Numbered from the stretch's first letter, positions 8,344 through 17,182 are shown. The stretch: DNA of 64,000 bases from CBDCTM01 sp965222005 (GCA_965222005.1 OZ244935.1:5642001-5706000), one strand, 5' to 3'. Made by a program: numbers and translations. Notes: generated from the letters alone by a model not told the origin.

Positions 8344-8348
8344 ACCAT
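8324..8348 (-). repeat. Five-copy ATGGT tandem repeat at the protease start
   Basis: Five perfect copies of ATGGT (minus strand) lie inside the predicted signal-peptide region. Each unit holds an ATG; only those at 8343 and 8328 read into the protease. From the upstream ATG at 8380 the frame is 32 bases plus the repeats, so it matches the protease frame only when the copy number is a multiple of three. With five copies it runs MKATVLHSRTSWYGM and then out of frame to an early stop. Confidence 0.9.
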
Positions 8349-8411
8349 GAGGTACGCGAATGAAGTACTGTGGCTTTCATAATGAAGGGTTTTTGGTGAA
8401 AGAATAAAACT

Positions 8412-8444
8412 ACAATGTAACAAGCATCTTACACATTGTCAAAT
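8412..8444 (-). promoter_or_regulatory. Candidate promoter of the metalloprotease operon
   Basis: On the minus strand TTTGAC (8439-8444) and TACATTGT (8412-8419) are about 20 bases apart, near the Bacteroidota consensus. Transcription would begin near 8405, placing the ATG at 8380 about 25 bases into the message and so supporting it as the native start. Confidence 0.45.
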
Positions 8445-8479
8445 TTTTCACCGTTTTAATTTCGCCATTGGAAGGCTAA

Positions 8480-8640
8480 GAAGCTGTTTTAAAACTTCTG
8501 CTGTAGCCGAGAAGCCAGCATTTTTGGTCAAGGCGAGGCTTAAAAATGGAAGTTTAGCCCAGCTAAATGACCATTTTTATAATGAAGCTTTGGCCAAAAA
8601 GACGGCTTCGCAGGTCAGTGAGGGGTTTTAAAACAGCTTC
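8480..8640. mobile_element. MITE with 16-bp terminal inverted repeats and TAA duplication
   Basis: The non-coding gap between the protease promoter and the Nudix gene holds a 161-bp element with perfect termini GAAGCTGTTTTAAAAC (8480-8495) and its complement (8625-8640). TAA flanks both sides (8477-8479 and 8641-8643). Internal complementarity (TAAAAATGG against CCATTTTTA) suggests a long hairpin. No coding sequence is present, and no second copy was noticed in this window. Confidence 0.75.
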
Positions 8641-8657
8641 TAAGGTAGTAGATATCC

Positions 8658-9212
8658 TTACCCCATCAACAACCACTCCCCCAGCCCGCGTACCAGCGCT
8701 GCTACCGTATGCGGATGCTCGAAGCGCCCTGTCTTTAAGCCCGCCTTTACCCTTGCCAGCGAAAGCTGCACTACCGCTATCGCTTCACCCGCATCCCACT
8801 GTGGCTCATGTGTGGGGCGTGCATCGCGGGCCAGCCAGTGATGAATGTAGCTGTCCATAAATACCGGATTGGAGGCTGTTTTGCCCAGATACTGCCAGTC
8901 GGTAGCAGTGTAGCCGGTTTCTTCGCGCAGCTCTCGGGTGGCAGCAGTACGGCTGTCTTCGCCCTCATCCACAATGCCGCCGGGCAGTTCCAGCGTCTCC
9001 GCACCAATGCCAAAGCGGTACTGCTGCACCATTAGCAATTGAGCAGATTCATCGAAGGCCAACACATTCACTGAATCTCTCGATTCCAAAACGGTCATTT
9101 TCTCCACTACTCCGGTGAGGGGGTGCTGCATCCAGTCGTAGCGCACATTAAAGAGCTTGAGGGCAGGGCCGGATTCGCTGCGGATGTGCTTCCATTGCCA
9201 TTGTGTTGTCAT
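8658..9212 (-). CDS. Nudix hydrolase, ADP-ribose pyrophosphatase-like
   Basis: 184 residues. The Nudix box Gx5Ex7REUxEExGU is intact (GGIVDEGEDSRTAATRELREETGY, residues about 78-101), preceded by VLAFDESAQLLMVQQYRFG and ELPGG as in the ADP-ribose/NDP-sugar pyrophosphatase subgroup. It hydrolyses nucleoside-diphosphate-linked substrates in the cytoplasm; the exact substrate cannot be told. It is the last gene of a three-gene minus-strand cluster, 16 bases after the HEAT-repeat gene. A TATCTTTG box four bases before the ATG could give a nearly leaderless transcript. Confidence 0.85.
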   Translation of the reverse strand: MTTQWQWKHIRSESGPALKLFNVRYDWMQHPLTGVVEKMTVLESRDSVNVLAFDESAQLLMVQQYRFGIGAETLELPGGIVDEGEDSRTAATRELREETGYTATDWQYLGKTASNPVFMDSYIHHWLARDARPTHEPQWDAGEAIAVVQLSLARVKAGLKTGRFEHPHTVAALVRGLGEWLLMG

Positions 9213-9228
9213 GGTTCAAAGATAATGC

Positions 9229-9753
9229 TTACCCGGCAGTCCGGCCCAGGGCTTTCAATATTTTGCGGCCCCGCGAGCGAAAGCCCGCCGAGCCATGATG
9301 CATACCGTCTTCGATGAGCAGGCAAAGCTCATCGGCCAGATCGGGCTCTTTGAGAGATATGTTGTACAACACCTGCATGGCATGCACTCTGATAGCCACC
9401 GGCTCTTTCGGATTAGCCAGAAAATCAAAGCAGATGTCAGCAGCCAGGCCCATCAAGGCATCCGGCAGCTCCAGAAGAGCTACTATCCTGAGGGCGTTGC
9501 GCTTGACGGCATCGTGGATACCGGGTTTTTGCAGGTTTTTGAGCAAGGACTTGAGGTGGGGCAGTATGAGCTGCGGATGTGCTTCGGCGCTGAAGCCGAG
9601 TATCCAGGCGGCGCGTTGCGCTACCCGGTGGTGATCGTTGAGAAACAGCTCGATGAGCTGATCGAAGCGCTGCTGGTCGGTACCGATCCAGTTGGCAATA
9701 CGCAAAGCCTGCGGTTTGCTATGCTCGCGCAATATTTCGGCTCGCAGGTCCAT
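9229..9753 (-). CDS. HEAT-repeat-like protein
   Basis: 174 residues made of helical pairs with the HEAT pattern (HHRVAQRAAWILGFSAEAHPQLILPHLKSLLKNL, then DAVKRNALRIVALLELPDALMGLAADICFDFLANPKEPVAIRVHAMQVLYNI). It is probably a soluble protein-interaction scaffold. Its ATG shares one base with the TGA of the upstream nucleoid-associated gene (TGATG), so the two are translationally coupled and may work together. No enzymatic motif. Confidence 0.75.
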   Translation of the reverse strand: MDLRAEILREHSKPQALRIANWIGTDQQRFDQLIELFLNDHHRVAQRAAWILGFSAEAHPQLILPHLKSLLKNLQKPGIHDAVKRNALRIVALLELPDALMGLAADICFDFLANPKEPVAIRVHAMQVLYNISLKEPDLADELCLLIEDGMHHGSAGFRSRGRKILKALGRTAG

Positions 9754-10796
9754 CAGTTCAATTCTTCGTTAAAAAACACCTTGTAAAAGTGCATGCCGCG
9801 CTGCTCATCATAGCCCTTCTCAATGTAGCGGTTGCTGGAGTCAGGGTTGTTGATATCGAGCTGGATTTGGATGTTGGTATCGAGGCGAATGCGATTTTTG
9901 AATTTTCGTTTGGCCGACCGCAATGCCTGCTTCGAGATAGCGAAGCCATCCACATCCTCGAGGGCGTAGCTTTGTTGATAATTCCGAAACTCGCCGGCCA
10001 GTTCCGTATCGGGGATGACTTGCTCAGAGAAACTGTTGAAATTAAAATCATCATTATTGGCAAAGTAATCCACCGAATTGGAAAGAAATTTCATTTGCTC
10101 TTTTTTATCATAGGCAGGAATGATGACCTCTTTTGAAAAATCGTTGCAAAGCTCCAGGTAGCTGCGGGTGTGGAAGCTTTCGTCGTGTACAAAATCCACT
10201 TGCAAAAAGTTGTACAACCAATAGCTGGCATCATAGACATTGTTGTCCACACTCAGCACCCGAAAACCATCCTCCCGCTCAGTATTGAGAATCAGGCAAC
10301 CCTTATCGAGCTTGTCGATGTAAATACCTTGCTGCCGGCGCAGCCGCAATTGGCCCTCCTCTTCGTACACCTGGAGAAAGGGGTTCTTTTGCTCTGACTT
10401 AAAAATACCGAGTGCCGAAATCACTTCATCGCCAAAGAGCAGCTCATCAAAATACGCCACGTACAGTTCGCCAGCTTTAATATTCGGATGATCCGACTGA
10501 CGGTAGAGATGCTGTAGGATGTGGCTGGATTCGGAGAGCAGCTTTTCCGGTTGATCAAAAATAGTTTTGGCAAAGCCGTAGATTTCATTGGCATTCACAG
10601 CTTCTGTATGCTTAAAGTGATAGCGCTCTTCCGCCCTTCGAAAGGGCTTCAAAAAGTAACGCATCAATACTTCCGTCAGGGCTTCATCGAGCGGATAAAG
10701 CTGATCAGAAATGAAATTTCGCTCCGCCTGATGTTTGTTGCCCACACGGTGGAGGGCCAGGCTTTGGAGGTCGGTTTGGCTAAAATCAAGCGTCAT
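9753..10796 (-). CDS. 37-kDa nucleoid-associated protein family (NdpA/YejK-like)
   Basis: 347 residues matching the nucleoid-associated protein family. It opens with LQSLALHRVGNKHQAERNFISDQLYPLD and contains GELYVAYFDELLFGDEVISALGIFKSE near residues 107-133 and KGCLILNTEREDGFRVLSVDN near 163-183. These proteins bind the bacterial nucleoid, though several family members also occur in defence and phage contexts. It is the first gene of the NdpA-HEAT-Nudix cluster. A duplicated 22-bp AT-rich block lies directly before its ATG. Confidence 0.8.
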   Translation of the reverse strand: MTLDFSQTDLQSLALHRVGNKHQAERNFISDQLYPLDEALTEVLMRYFLKPFRRAEERYHFKHTEAVNANEIYGFAKTIFDQPEKLLSESSHILQHLYRQSDHPNIKAGELYVAYFDELLFGDEVISALGIFKSEQKNPFLQVYEEEGQLRLRRQQGIYIDKLDKGCLILNTEREDGFRVLSVDNNVYDASYWLYNFLQVDFVHDESFHTRSYLELCNDFSKEVIIPAYDKKEQMKFLSNSVDYFANNDDFNFNSFSEQVIPDTELAGEFRNYQQSYALEDVDGFAISKQALRSAKRKFKNRIRLDTNIQIQLDINNPDSSNRYIEKGYDEQRGMHFYKVFFNEELN

Positions 10797-10840
10797 AATT
10801 AGTGTTTTTTATAAAAATAATTAGTGTTTTTTATAAAAAT
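10797..10840 (-). repeat. Two tandem copies of a 22-bp AT-rich unit at the NdpA-like gene start
   Basis: Two perfect 22-bp copies (10797-10818 and 10819-10840) abut the ATG at 10796. Each contains the self-complementary core TTTTTATAAAAA. The copies sit where the 5' UTR or promoter should be, so changes in copy number could alter expression; this is inference. Confidence 0.85.
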
Positions 10841-11010
10841 AGAGCAACAGCAGCGCCTTACGGCGGCTGAGTGCAAGTTTATTAATTTCGAAGCGAATTG
10901 ATCTATTTTTTACCCAAATTTATCTAATGAAGCTTTAAAACATTTTTGATATTGATCGAATAGTGTTATTTTTTGGTCAACAATTTCTAAAAACTTAAAA
11001 ATCGGAAAAC

Positions 11011-12144
11011 ATGGGATTCCTAAACGATATGAAAAAACTGCTCTTCGGGGCCAAGTCTGTTTCCAAATCTACAGCCAACAAAGCCGTTGATGCCGGCAAA
11101 GAAGCAGGCGAAAAGCTTGCTGAAAAGACCGGGCAACTCGTCGATAAAGCATCCGAAGCGGCCGCCGAAACTTCGGAACAGCTCCGCGAAAAAACCAGCA
11201 ATGCCATCGAAAAGGCGAAAGATATTGCCGGCGACGTAGGCGAAAAAGTAATGGATGCAGCCGAAGAGCCGCTCGAAAAAGCCAAAGACATTGCCGAAGA
11301 GGTGGGTGGCAAAGTGCTCGAAGTCGGAGGCAAGGTGATGGATAAAGCAAAAGACCTCGTTGAAGGTGTGGGTGAAAAGGTGATTGATACTACAGAAGAG
11401 CCGGTGAGCAAAGCTAAAGACGTAGCCGAAAATGTAGGCAGTAGCATTCTCGACACCGGTAGCAAAGTGATGGACAAGGCAAAAGACATAGCTGAAGATG
11501 TGGGCGAAAAGGTCATGGATGCTACCAGTGAGCCGGTAGAAAAGGCCAAAGCATTCACGGAGGATGTCGGCAGTAAGGTGCTGGAAACGGGAGGCGATGT
11601 ACTGGATAAGGCAAAAGATGTAGCTGAAAACGTAGGTAGCAAAGTGCTGGATACCGGCGGCGACGTGATGGACAAAGCCAAGGATGTGGCCGAAGGGCTG
11701 GGCGAAAAGATCATGGATGCCGGTAGCGATATGGCAAGCAAGGCCAAACAAGTGCTCGACAATCCGGAGGAAAGCGTGGATGCGGTGATGGAGAAGGCCA
11801 AAAAGTTGAGCGATAAGCTGCAGGACAAGATCAGTGGCAAAAGTGAGTGGACCGAGGATAGCCCCATCGGCTACGATAATGCCAAAGAAAGCCTACTGGA
11901 TGATAAAGACGACTTTTTCAAAAAGGCCCAGCGCTTTGCCGATGGCGATTACCAAAGCTTTTCGGATAAGCCTTCCGGCAAAAGTACCGATTCGGATGAC
12001 CTCAACCTCACCATAGTGGACAAAGGGGATGCCACCGAGCCTCCTGCCGAAAAGAAGCCCTTTCAGGGTGAGATCCACGGCTTCAAGGATAATGATGGCG
12101 ATGGCGATCCGCTGATCGATGATGCGGAGATCGACGAAAGTTAG
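11011..12144 (+). CDS. LEA-like / apolipoprotein-like 22-residue repeat protein
   Basis: 377 residues with no signal peptide. Residues 67-242 are eight consecutive 22-residue repeats of the type (E/D/S)KAKDxAExVGxKVxD plus six residues, without a single length change. Two versions alternate, one ending EEPL/EEPV and one ending GGxVM, giving a 44-residue super-repeat. This Ala/Lys/Glu pattern (two 11-mers) is that of group 3 LEA proteins and exchangeable apolipoproteins: unstructured in water, amphipathic helix on membranes or when dry. The tail is acidic (DNDGDGDPLIDDAEIDES). The role is probably stress or membrane protection, by analogy only. Confidence 0.75.
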   Translation: MGFLNDMKKLLFGAKSVSKSTANKAVDAGKEAGEKLAEKTGQLVDKASEAAAETSEQLREKTSNAIEKAKDIAGDVGEKVMDAAEEPLEKAKDIAEEVGGKVLEVGGKVMDKAKDLVEGVGEKVIDTTEEPVSKAKDVAENVGSSILDTGSKVMDKAKDIAEDVGEKVMDATSEPVEKAKAFTEDVGSKVLETGGDVLDKAKDVAENVGSKVLDTGGDVMDKAKDVAEGLGEKIMDAGSDMASKAKQVLDNPEESVDAVMEKAKKLSDKLQDKISGKSEWTEDSPIGYDNAKESLLDDKDDFFKKAQRFADGDYQSFSDKPSGKSTDSDDLNLTIVDKGDATEPPAEKKPFQGEIHGFKDNDGDGDPLIDDAEIDES

Positions 12145-12232
12145 GCTAGCTTTACCTTTAATGCCTGCCAGAGTATAAACTGATTTCCTTTAAAAATACC
12201 GCTTCGAGGATAGCTTTTTGCTGCTCAAGCAG

Positions 12233-13366
12233 TCATTTCTGTACCATTACCATTTGGCGGATCGTCGTTCCGTCCGCCAGTCTGGCAGTGACAATATAGG
12301 CTCCATTGGCCAGGCCTGAAGCATTCCAAAAGTCATTGTTGGGCAGCTCCATTTTAGCAACCAGTTCGCCCGTACTAGCAAAAACACTACAATGTACGGG
12401 GCTGTTTTCAGTATCTGGCAGGGAGATTTGAAATCGCATGCCAATGGACGGTCGCACAAATGTGATGTCTTTATTGAAAAGCTCGCTCGTCTGGGAGGTC
12501 ATCTGTTCACGAAATACAACAGCATTGGGCGTCAAAAGGCCCAGCGTTCCGGCGGGTATAAGGTCTTTGATGAAATTCCCATCTGAGTCATACAACTTTA
12601 CGGAAGAGGCTCCCCCACTCCCAATAGCCAAATCGCCGTTTGGGAAAAAATCCACTCCTTCGGCCTGAGGTACACCGGAAAAGAAAACACCTACATATGC
12701 TCCCTCACTGCTGAATTGCTTAACGGATCCCGCAGTCCAGTCGGCTACGAAGAGATCGCCATTATCGGCAAACCATATATTGGTGGGTCCACTGAGATTG
12801 CCAGAAATGAAATTGCCCAGATCAGCGCCAGTGGGGCTAAATTTTTTGACAAAGCCTCCATTGTAAGAAGAGACATAGAGGTTGCCATTCGCATCCCAAT
12901 CCAGGCCAATGCTATTCGGCACACCCACTTCGGTAAAGTCATCCACAAAGGTGCCGTCGAGCCTGTAGCGTTTCACTTTGCCATTTCCACCCCACTGCAA
13001 GACGTACAGCAAGCTGTCAGCCCCCAGCTTGATGCGGGTTGGGCTGCCAATACCTGTTGCAAACTCCTCAATGAATTCGCCGGTAGTGGCATCGAATTTA
13101 GAGATGACGTTGGTGTTCAAATTCGAAATAAGTACTTCATTTTCATCCTCTATAAAGAGGATATCCTGAGGCCAGGCCAGGTGTGCGGAGGTCTTGGGAA
13201 TGAATACTTCTCCGTTTTCGCCATTTTGGTCAAATTTCAGGATTTGCCAGGGCGGATTACTAAAATTGCCTGCATCGCTGATGTAAATGTCCAGGTTTTG
13301 TGTGTTGATTGTAGGCAGAAAAAGCAGTACCTGCAGGCAAAGGAGGATAAAAATTTTGCTTTTCAT
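12233..13366 (-). CDS. Secreted NHL/SMP-30-like beta-propeller with T9SS sorting domain
   Basis: About 377 residues from the ATG at 13366, which begins a good signal peptide (MKSKIFILLCLQVLLFLPTI). A start at 13405 would add 13 unlikely residues. The body has repeated propeller blades (GTFVDDFTEVGVPNSIGLDWDANGNLYVSSYNGG, FADNGDLFVADWTAGSVKQFS). The final 80 residues (IGMRFQISLPDTENSPVHCSVFASTGELVAKM through ANGAYIVTARLADG) form a T9SS-type C-terminal domain. It is therefore a surface or released protein of unknown ligand. It faces the LEA-like gene convergently. Confidence 0.78.
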   Translation of the reverse strand: MKSKIFILLCLQVLLFLPTINTQNLDIYISDAGNFSNPPWQILKFDQNGENGEVFIPKTSAHLAWPQDILFIEDENEVLISNLNTNVISKFDATTGEFIEEFATGIGSPTRIKLGADSLLYVLQWGGNGKVKRYRLDGTFVDDFTEVGVPNSIGLDWDANGNLYVSSYNGGFVKKFSPTGADLGNFISGNLSGPTNIWFADNGDLFVADWTAGSVKQFSSEGAYVGVFFSGVPQAEGVDFFPNGDLAIGSGGASSVKLYDSDGNFIKDLIPAGTLGLLTPNAVVFREQMTSQTSELFNKDITFVRPSIGMRFQISLPDTENSPVHCSVFASTGELVAKMELPNNDFWNASGLANGAYIVTARLADGTTIRQMVMVQK

Positions 13367-13647
13367 AATTTCAATTATTTGATAAATGAAAGCTGTTGAT
13401 GGCATTTCGTGGCCAATATTTATAAAGGCTCACCATTTTCCAAAGAGAAAGGGAACAAATGTCTTCCGGCTGCCACAAGATTTGGCAATTGGCGGATGGT
13501 GAAGGGTACGCGGTTTTACGGTGAACGGTTTTCTTCCCCCCCTTTGAGGCTTTACACCCAACCTATTTCTGTTTTTCTCGCGAAGTATTTCAATCTATAA
13601 ATTTTGACCGCATGTGCGTACTCCGCATTGTTAGGCACAGGCTTGTT

Positions 13648-15235
13648 CTAATCTAATGTTCTTCTTCCAATCGTATAGCAATATAGAGAGGACGGCATAT
13701 AGTCAAAAGTATATTTTTCAAATTCAATTTCATCAGTTTTATCAATAGTAGTAATTATTGCTCTGTTTAAATTATTTTTCAATAAAAAACTTGAAAGACT
13801 TCTTAATTTATTTGGTTTTTCATAATATCTATTTGTCCATTTTATCTCTACAGCCCAGGCAGGTTTTAAATTTGTACTTGTTAGACCAACAATATCCACT
13901 TCACCAGTTTTCCATCTAGCATAATAAGGAGTATGCCAATATCTATGAAACCACTGTGCATAGACTGCTGTTTCTACCATATTTCCTATTACATTTGAAT
14001 TGCTGTTGATAGGAGAAAATAATGCACTGCGTAATGATGGATTGGTTAAGTAGATTTTGAAATAATTTGCTCTTTTAAATTTCCTGCCACTCAGATCAAT
14101 TCTATGAACTATTTTTATCAAAAAAGCTGCTTCAAGATAATACATATATTTTTTGATAGTATTTTTAGATACTCCAGATGATACTGCCAAACTATCAAAA
14201 GAAAATTCATTGCCTGAGTTAAAGGCAATTGTTGTAAATAATGAATTCAATTCCTGGACGTCTTGTATACCATATAAACTCGGTAAATCTCTTAATAATA
14301 CTTTATCAATTATATCGCTTTTAATATATCTACCCGGGCTGGATTGAATTTCTTTTGATAATGAGACTTCAGGATATCCTCCAAAATTTATGTAATCAAT
14401 GAAGTGATTATTTAACTCTTGGATATTAATTGTGCTATAGACTGTAAAGGTGGATCTATTCCATGTTTTTGTTTTCGGTATTATTAGATTATCTAGGTCT
14501 TTAAGGTGAATGTACTCATGAAATGTAAGCGGCGGAAGAGTGAAATCAGTAAATCTGCCTGCACCTGATTCATTACTTTTTAATTTTAGAGCTGCTGCTG
14601 CTGAACCGGAAACTATAAATTTCACATAATGAACTGATTTAAACTATTGTATTGTTGTTGAGGCTTGGCCATTGTAGGTTCTGGCGATTTCTCTTTTTGA
14701 GTGCGTACCTGTATGGTACGGACGATAAAAGGAAAGAAGTCAGGTTCTATAAGGGCTGGAGCCGCAAACCATTAGAAAAGTTTAAATCAGTTCAATGATA
14801 GGAATCTACCAAAGATTTAAGATGGACTTCCCAATCCTTAAGGTATTGGACTTCATCAAAGAATACATAGAAATCTTTCAAATCATCATCTTTGCCAACG
14901 GCCTTTTTACAGTAATTAAATAGCTCCTCTATTCTAATTCCATTAAATACTGGTGTTTCAATTGATAAATAAAATATTTTTTTAGGATCTACTCCTCTGT
15001 CAATAAGTTTTTGAATTGTATGAAAAATCAGTACAGTTTTTCCAACCCTTCTCGGTCCCATAAGTACAACTGCTCGCTTAATTCTTCTTCTAATTATGAG
15101 AGGGAAAAATACTGAAAAGTAGAGTCTTCTTTTCATAGAATCATAGAAATCATCGATTTTGCCATCAATCCACCACGGATTTTCAAATTTGATTCTATCA
15201 ATGATTTGTTGCTCTGTAATTTTCAATAATGGCAT
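13648..15235 (-). pseudogene. AAA+ ATPase (AAA_14/DUF4143) split by a MITE
   Basis: The N-terminal half (14795-15235, 147 residues) has Walker A GPRRVGKT and Walker B DFYVFFDEVQYLKDWE; the C-terminal half (13648-14625, 325 residues) has SGSAAA and a DUF4143 region with a PD-(D/E)xK-like stretch GEVDIVG, VEIKW. The break is exactly where a 163-bp MITE sits (14631-14793). Removing the MITE and one AAT target copy gives DSYH-Y-VKFIVSGS in frame and a protein of 473 residues, normal for this family. As it stands, the first half ends at a TGA formed at the MITE junction. The DNA is AT-rich compared with flanking genes. Confidence 0.88.
14631..14793. mobile_element. MITE family 2, complete copy A (inside the ATPase gene)
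   Basis: 163 bp with termini GAACTGATTTAAAC (14631-14644) and GTTTAAATCAGTTC (14780-14793), flanked by AAT on both sides (14628-14630, 14794-14796). It is the reverse complement of the copy at 28853-29016 with only scattered differences. It has no coding capacity, so it must be mobilised by a transposase elsewhere. Confidence 0.9.
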
Positions 15236-15344
15236 ATAAGATCAAGTGTTTGACCTTAAAGATAGGCAAAGCAGCATATAAGATCAAATATTTGAGCTTG
15301 TTTTGTCAAGTAGACCTGGGGGATTTCACCCCAAGCCTCTCACA

Positions 15345-15378
15345 GAACCGTACGTGATAGTCTCCCATCATACGGCTC
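15345..15378 (-). ncRNA. Group II intron domain V
   Basis: A 34-nt hairpin with arms GAGCCGTATGATGGGA and CTATCACGTACGGTTC. The invariant opening GAGCCGTATG and closing CGTACGGTTC are those of bacterial group II catalytic domain V. It fixes the orientation of the intron and its 3' end about 40 bases downstream. Confidence 0.9.
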
Positions 15379-15795
15379 CTATTATACAGAGATTAAGCAT
15401 TAATAAATCCTTCTTTCCAGTGAGCAAATAGGTTTGGTTGTTTGACCTTAAACCTTTTAAGCCACTCACAGGCTTTAATATACGATTTATTTAAGTGCTT
15501 GTACCTATTTCTAGCCCATTCAGTGAGCCTTCTGTTGAAGATCTTGCAGATTGCATTTAGATTTCTTTTTCTAAACTTACCATAGTAATTGATCCAGCCT
15601 TGTAATTTAGCATTGAAGTAGGCTGCTATTTGTTCTATGCTACGTTCTGTCCATCTGTTGAATCTGCTTGCTTTAATTTCAGAAGTTATCTTTTTCGAAC
15701 TCGATTGACTTATAGCGCAATCAAATCCCAAAAACATCTTTCCTGACTTCAAGGCTGTTGGTCTGGGTTTGAAACAGTACCCTAGAAAGTTGAAA

Positions 15796-17182
15796 CTGAC
15801 TATTTGGTGATTTGCCCTTTTTTTGTACTTTTTGCAAAATGCTATTTTCCTGATTGTAACGTTTTGCGTTGATAAATAAAAAAAGCCACTGAAAATGCTT
15901 ATGTTTTAAGTGTAACTAATAAAACGAAACAAAATCAATGGCACTTAAAGATAAGCAAAATCGGACAATAGTACTGCCCATAAGTGAGGCAGAATATGAT
16001 ATTTTTTTGACGAATAATACAATAGCGCATGAAGTGATCCAATCTTTGTACGATCAACATCCAGAACTTTTCCCTTTACAAATGGCAAATGGATATTGTT
16101 TAAATGGTCGTGATCGGATGTCCAAGAAGATGGATATTCAGCTACGGAAGATAGAGATATCGGGTATCAATTATCGAATACGACCAAGTTTTATTTTACC
16201 TTACTTCAGGGGTAAAACCGATGAAGTTTCCGGTCCTTTATTCTTATTGAAATTTGGGGTTCCATTTTGGGCACTGGCATTTGTGTTTGGCAAAAACGCC
16301 ATGTGGTGGTATCGACTATATTATTGCTTACATCAATACAGCATCGTTGGCACTACAATAAAAAATCCGGAGCTTTTACCTAAGGATTTATTAGCAGACG
16401 AACACCATGTTAAAGTCGGTGGTCAACGTGCTTATATCGCAACCACCATTGGTCAAAACTGCTTTTTGGGAATGGCAGCCTGTGCCCATGCTGATACAGA
16501 ATCGCTACAGATTGGGTATCAGGATTTTAAAACCGAAGCACTGGATTTATCCCCTGATTATCAGCCACATACCCTTAATACAGACGGATGGTGGGCCACT
16601 CAAAATGCCTGGAAAAATTTATTTGTCAAAGTCGTAATTATTGAGTGCTTCCTTCATGCTTTTTTAAAAGTTCGCGACAGAGCTACGAAAAAACTCAAAA
16701 CTTATTTTGATCAGGTAGCTGATAAAATATGGGATTGCTACAGAGCTGATTCTAAAAGGCAACTTGCACAACAAATCAGAAGGCTTAGAGAATGGACAAT
16801 GGCTAATTTAACGGATTGCCCTATGAAAAATAACATCCTCAAACTTTGCCAGAAAAAAAACAGATGGTTGGTCCATTTAGATTTTCCAACTGCCCACAAA
16901 ACCTCCAATATGCTGGACAGATTAATGAGGTCAATGAATCGACATGCTTTTAATTCACAGATGTTTCATGCTTCTGTTGAAGTACGTCAAACAACTTTCG
17001 AGCTTTTGCTCTTTTATATAATTTTGTTCCGTCTTGTCCCAGTGCATGGGATGACAGCCAAGTTCTTAAAAGTCCGGCTGCCAGACTAAATGGTTTTGTT
17101 TATCACAAAAACTGGATGCATAATTTACTCATTTCCGCTTCTCGTGGTGGTTTTAGGAATCAATGCAATCCGTTATAATCAG
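15796..17182 (+). mobile_element. Insertion sequence inside the intron reverse transcriptase
   Basis: Bounded by imperfect inverted ends starting CTGA (CTGACTATTTGGTGATTTGC at 15796; CTGATTATAACGGATTGC reading in from 17182). No target-site duplication is obvious. It carries one transposase gene. The boundaries are estimates from terminus similarity and from where the reverse transcriptase reading frame stops and resumes. Confidence 0.7.
15938..17089 (+). CDS. DDE-type transposase of the intron-borne IS
   Basis: 383 residues, ATG 40 bases after an AT-rich leader. Likely catalytic region: LLADEHHVKVGGQRAYIATT (first Asp), then LNTDGWWATQNAWKNL (second Asp), then a helical C-terminus with TSNMLDRLMRSMNRHAFNSQMFH, reminiscent of IS6/MULE-like DDE transposases. 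The precise IS family could not be assigned. The reading frame is intact, so the element may be active. Confidence 0.75.
   Translation: MALKDKQNRTIVLPISEAEYDIFLTNNTIAHEVIQSLYDQHPELFPLQMANGYCLNGRDRMSKKMDIQLRKIEISGINYRIRPSFILPYFRGKTDEVSGPLFLLKFGVPFWALAFVFGKNAMWWYRLYYCLHQYSIVGTTIKNPELLPKDLLADEHHVKVGGQRAYIATTIGQNCFLGMAACAHADTESLQIGYQDFKTEALDLSPDYQPHTLNTDGWWATQNAWKNLFVKVVIIECFLHAFLKVRDRATKKLKTYFDQVADKIWDCYRADSKRQLAQQIRRLREWTMANLTDCPMKNNILKLCQKKNRWLVHLDFPTAHKTSNMLDRLMRSMNRHAFNSQMFHASVEVRQTTFELLLFYIILFRLVPVHGMTAKFLKVRLPD

Noticed and set aside
9217..9224. TATCTTTG box four bases before the Nudix ATG as an independent leaderless promoter
   Set aside because: No -33 element, and the gene fits as third in an operon; kept only as a remark in the gene entry.
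10995..11867. 290-codon antisense ORF opposite the LEA-like gene
   Set aside because: It is the shadow of the repeats on the plus strand: strongly biased Ser/Leu/Thr composition (SPTSSAMSFALSI patterns) with the same 22-codon period, and no start signal.
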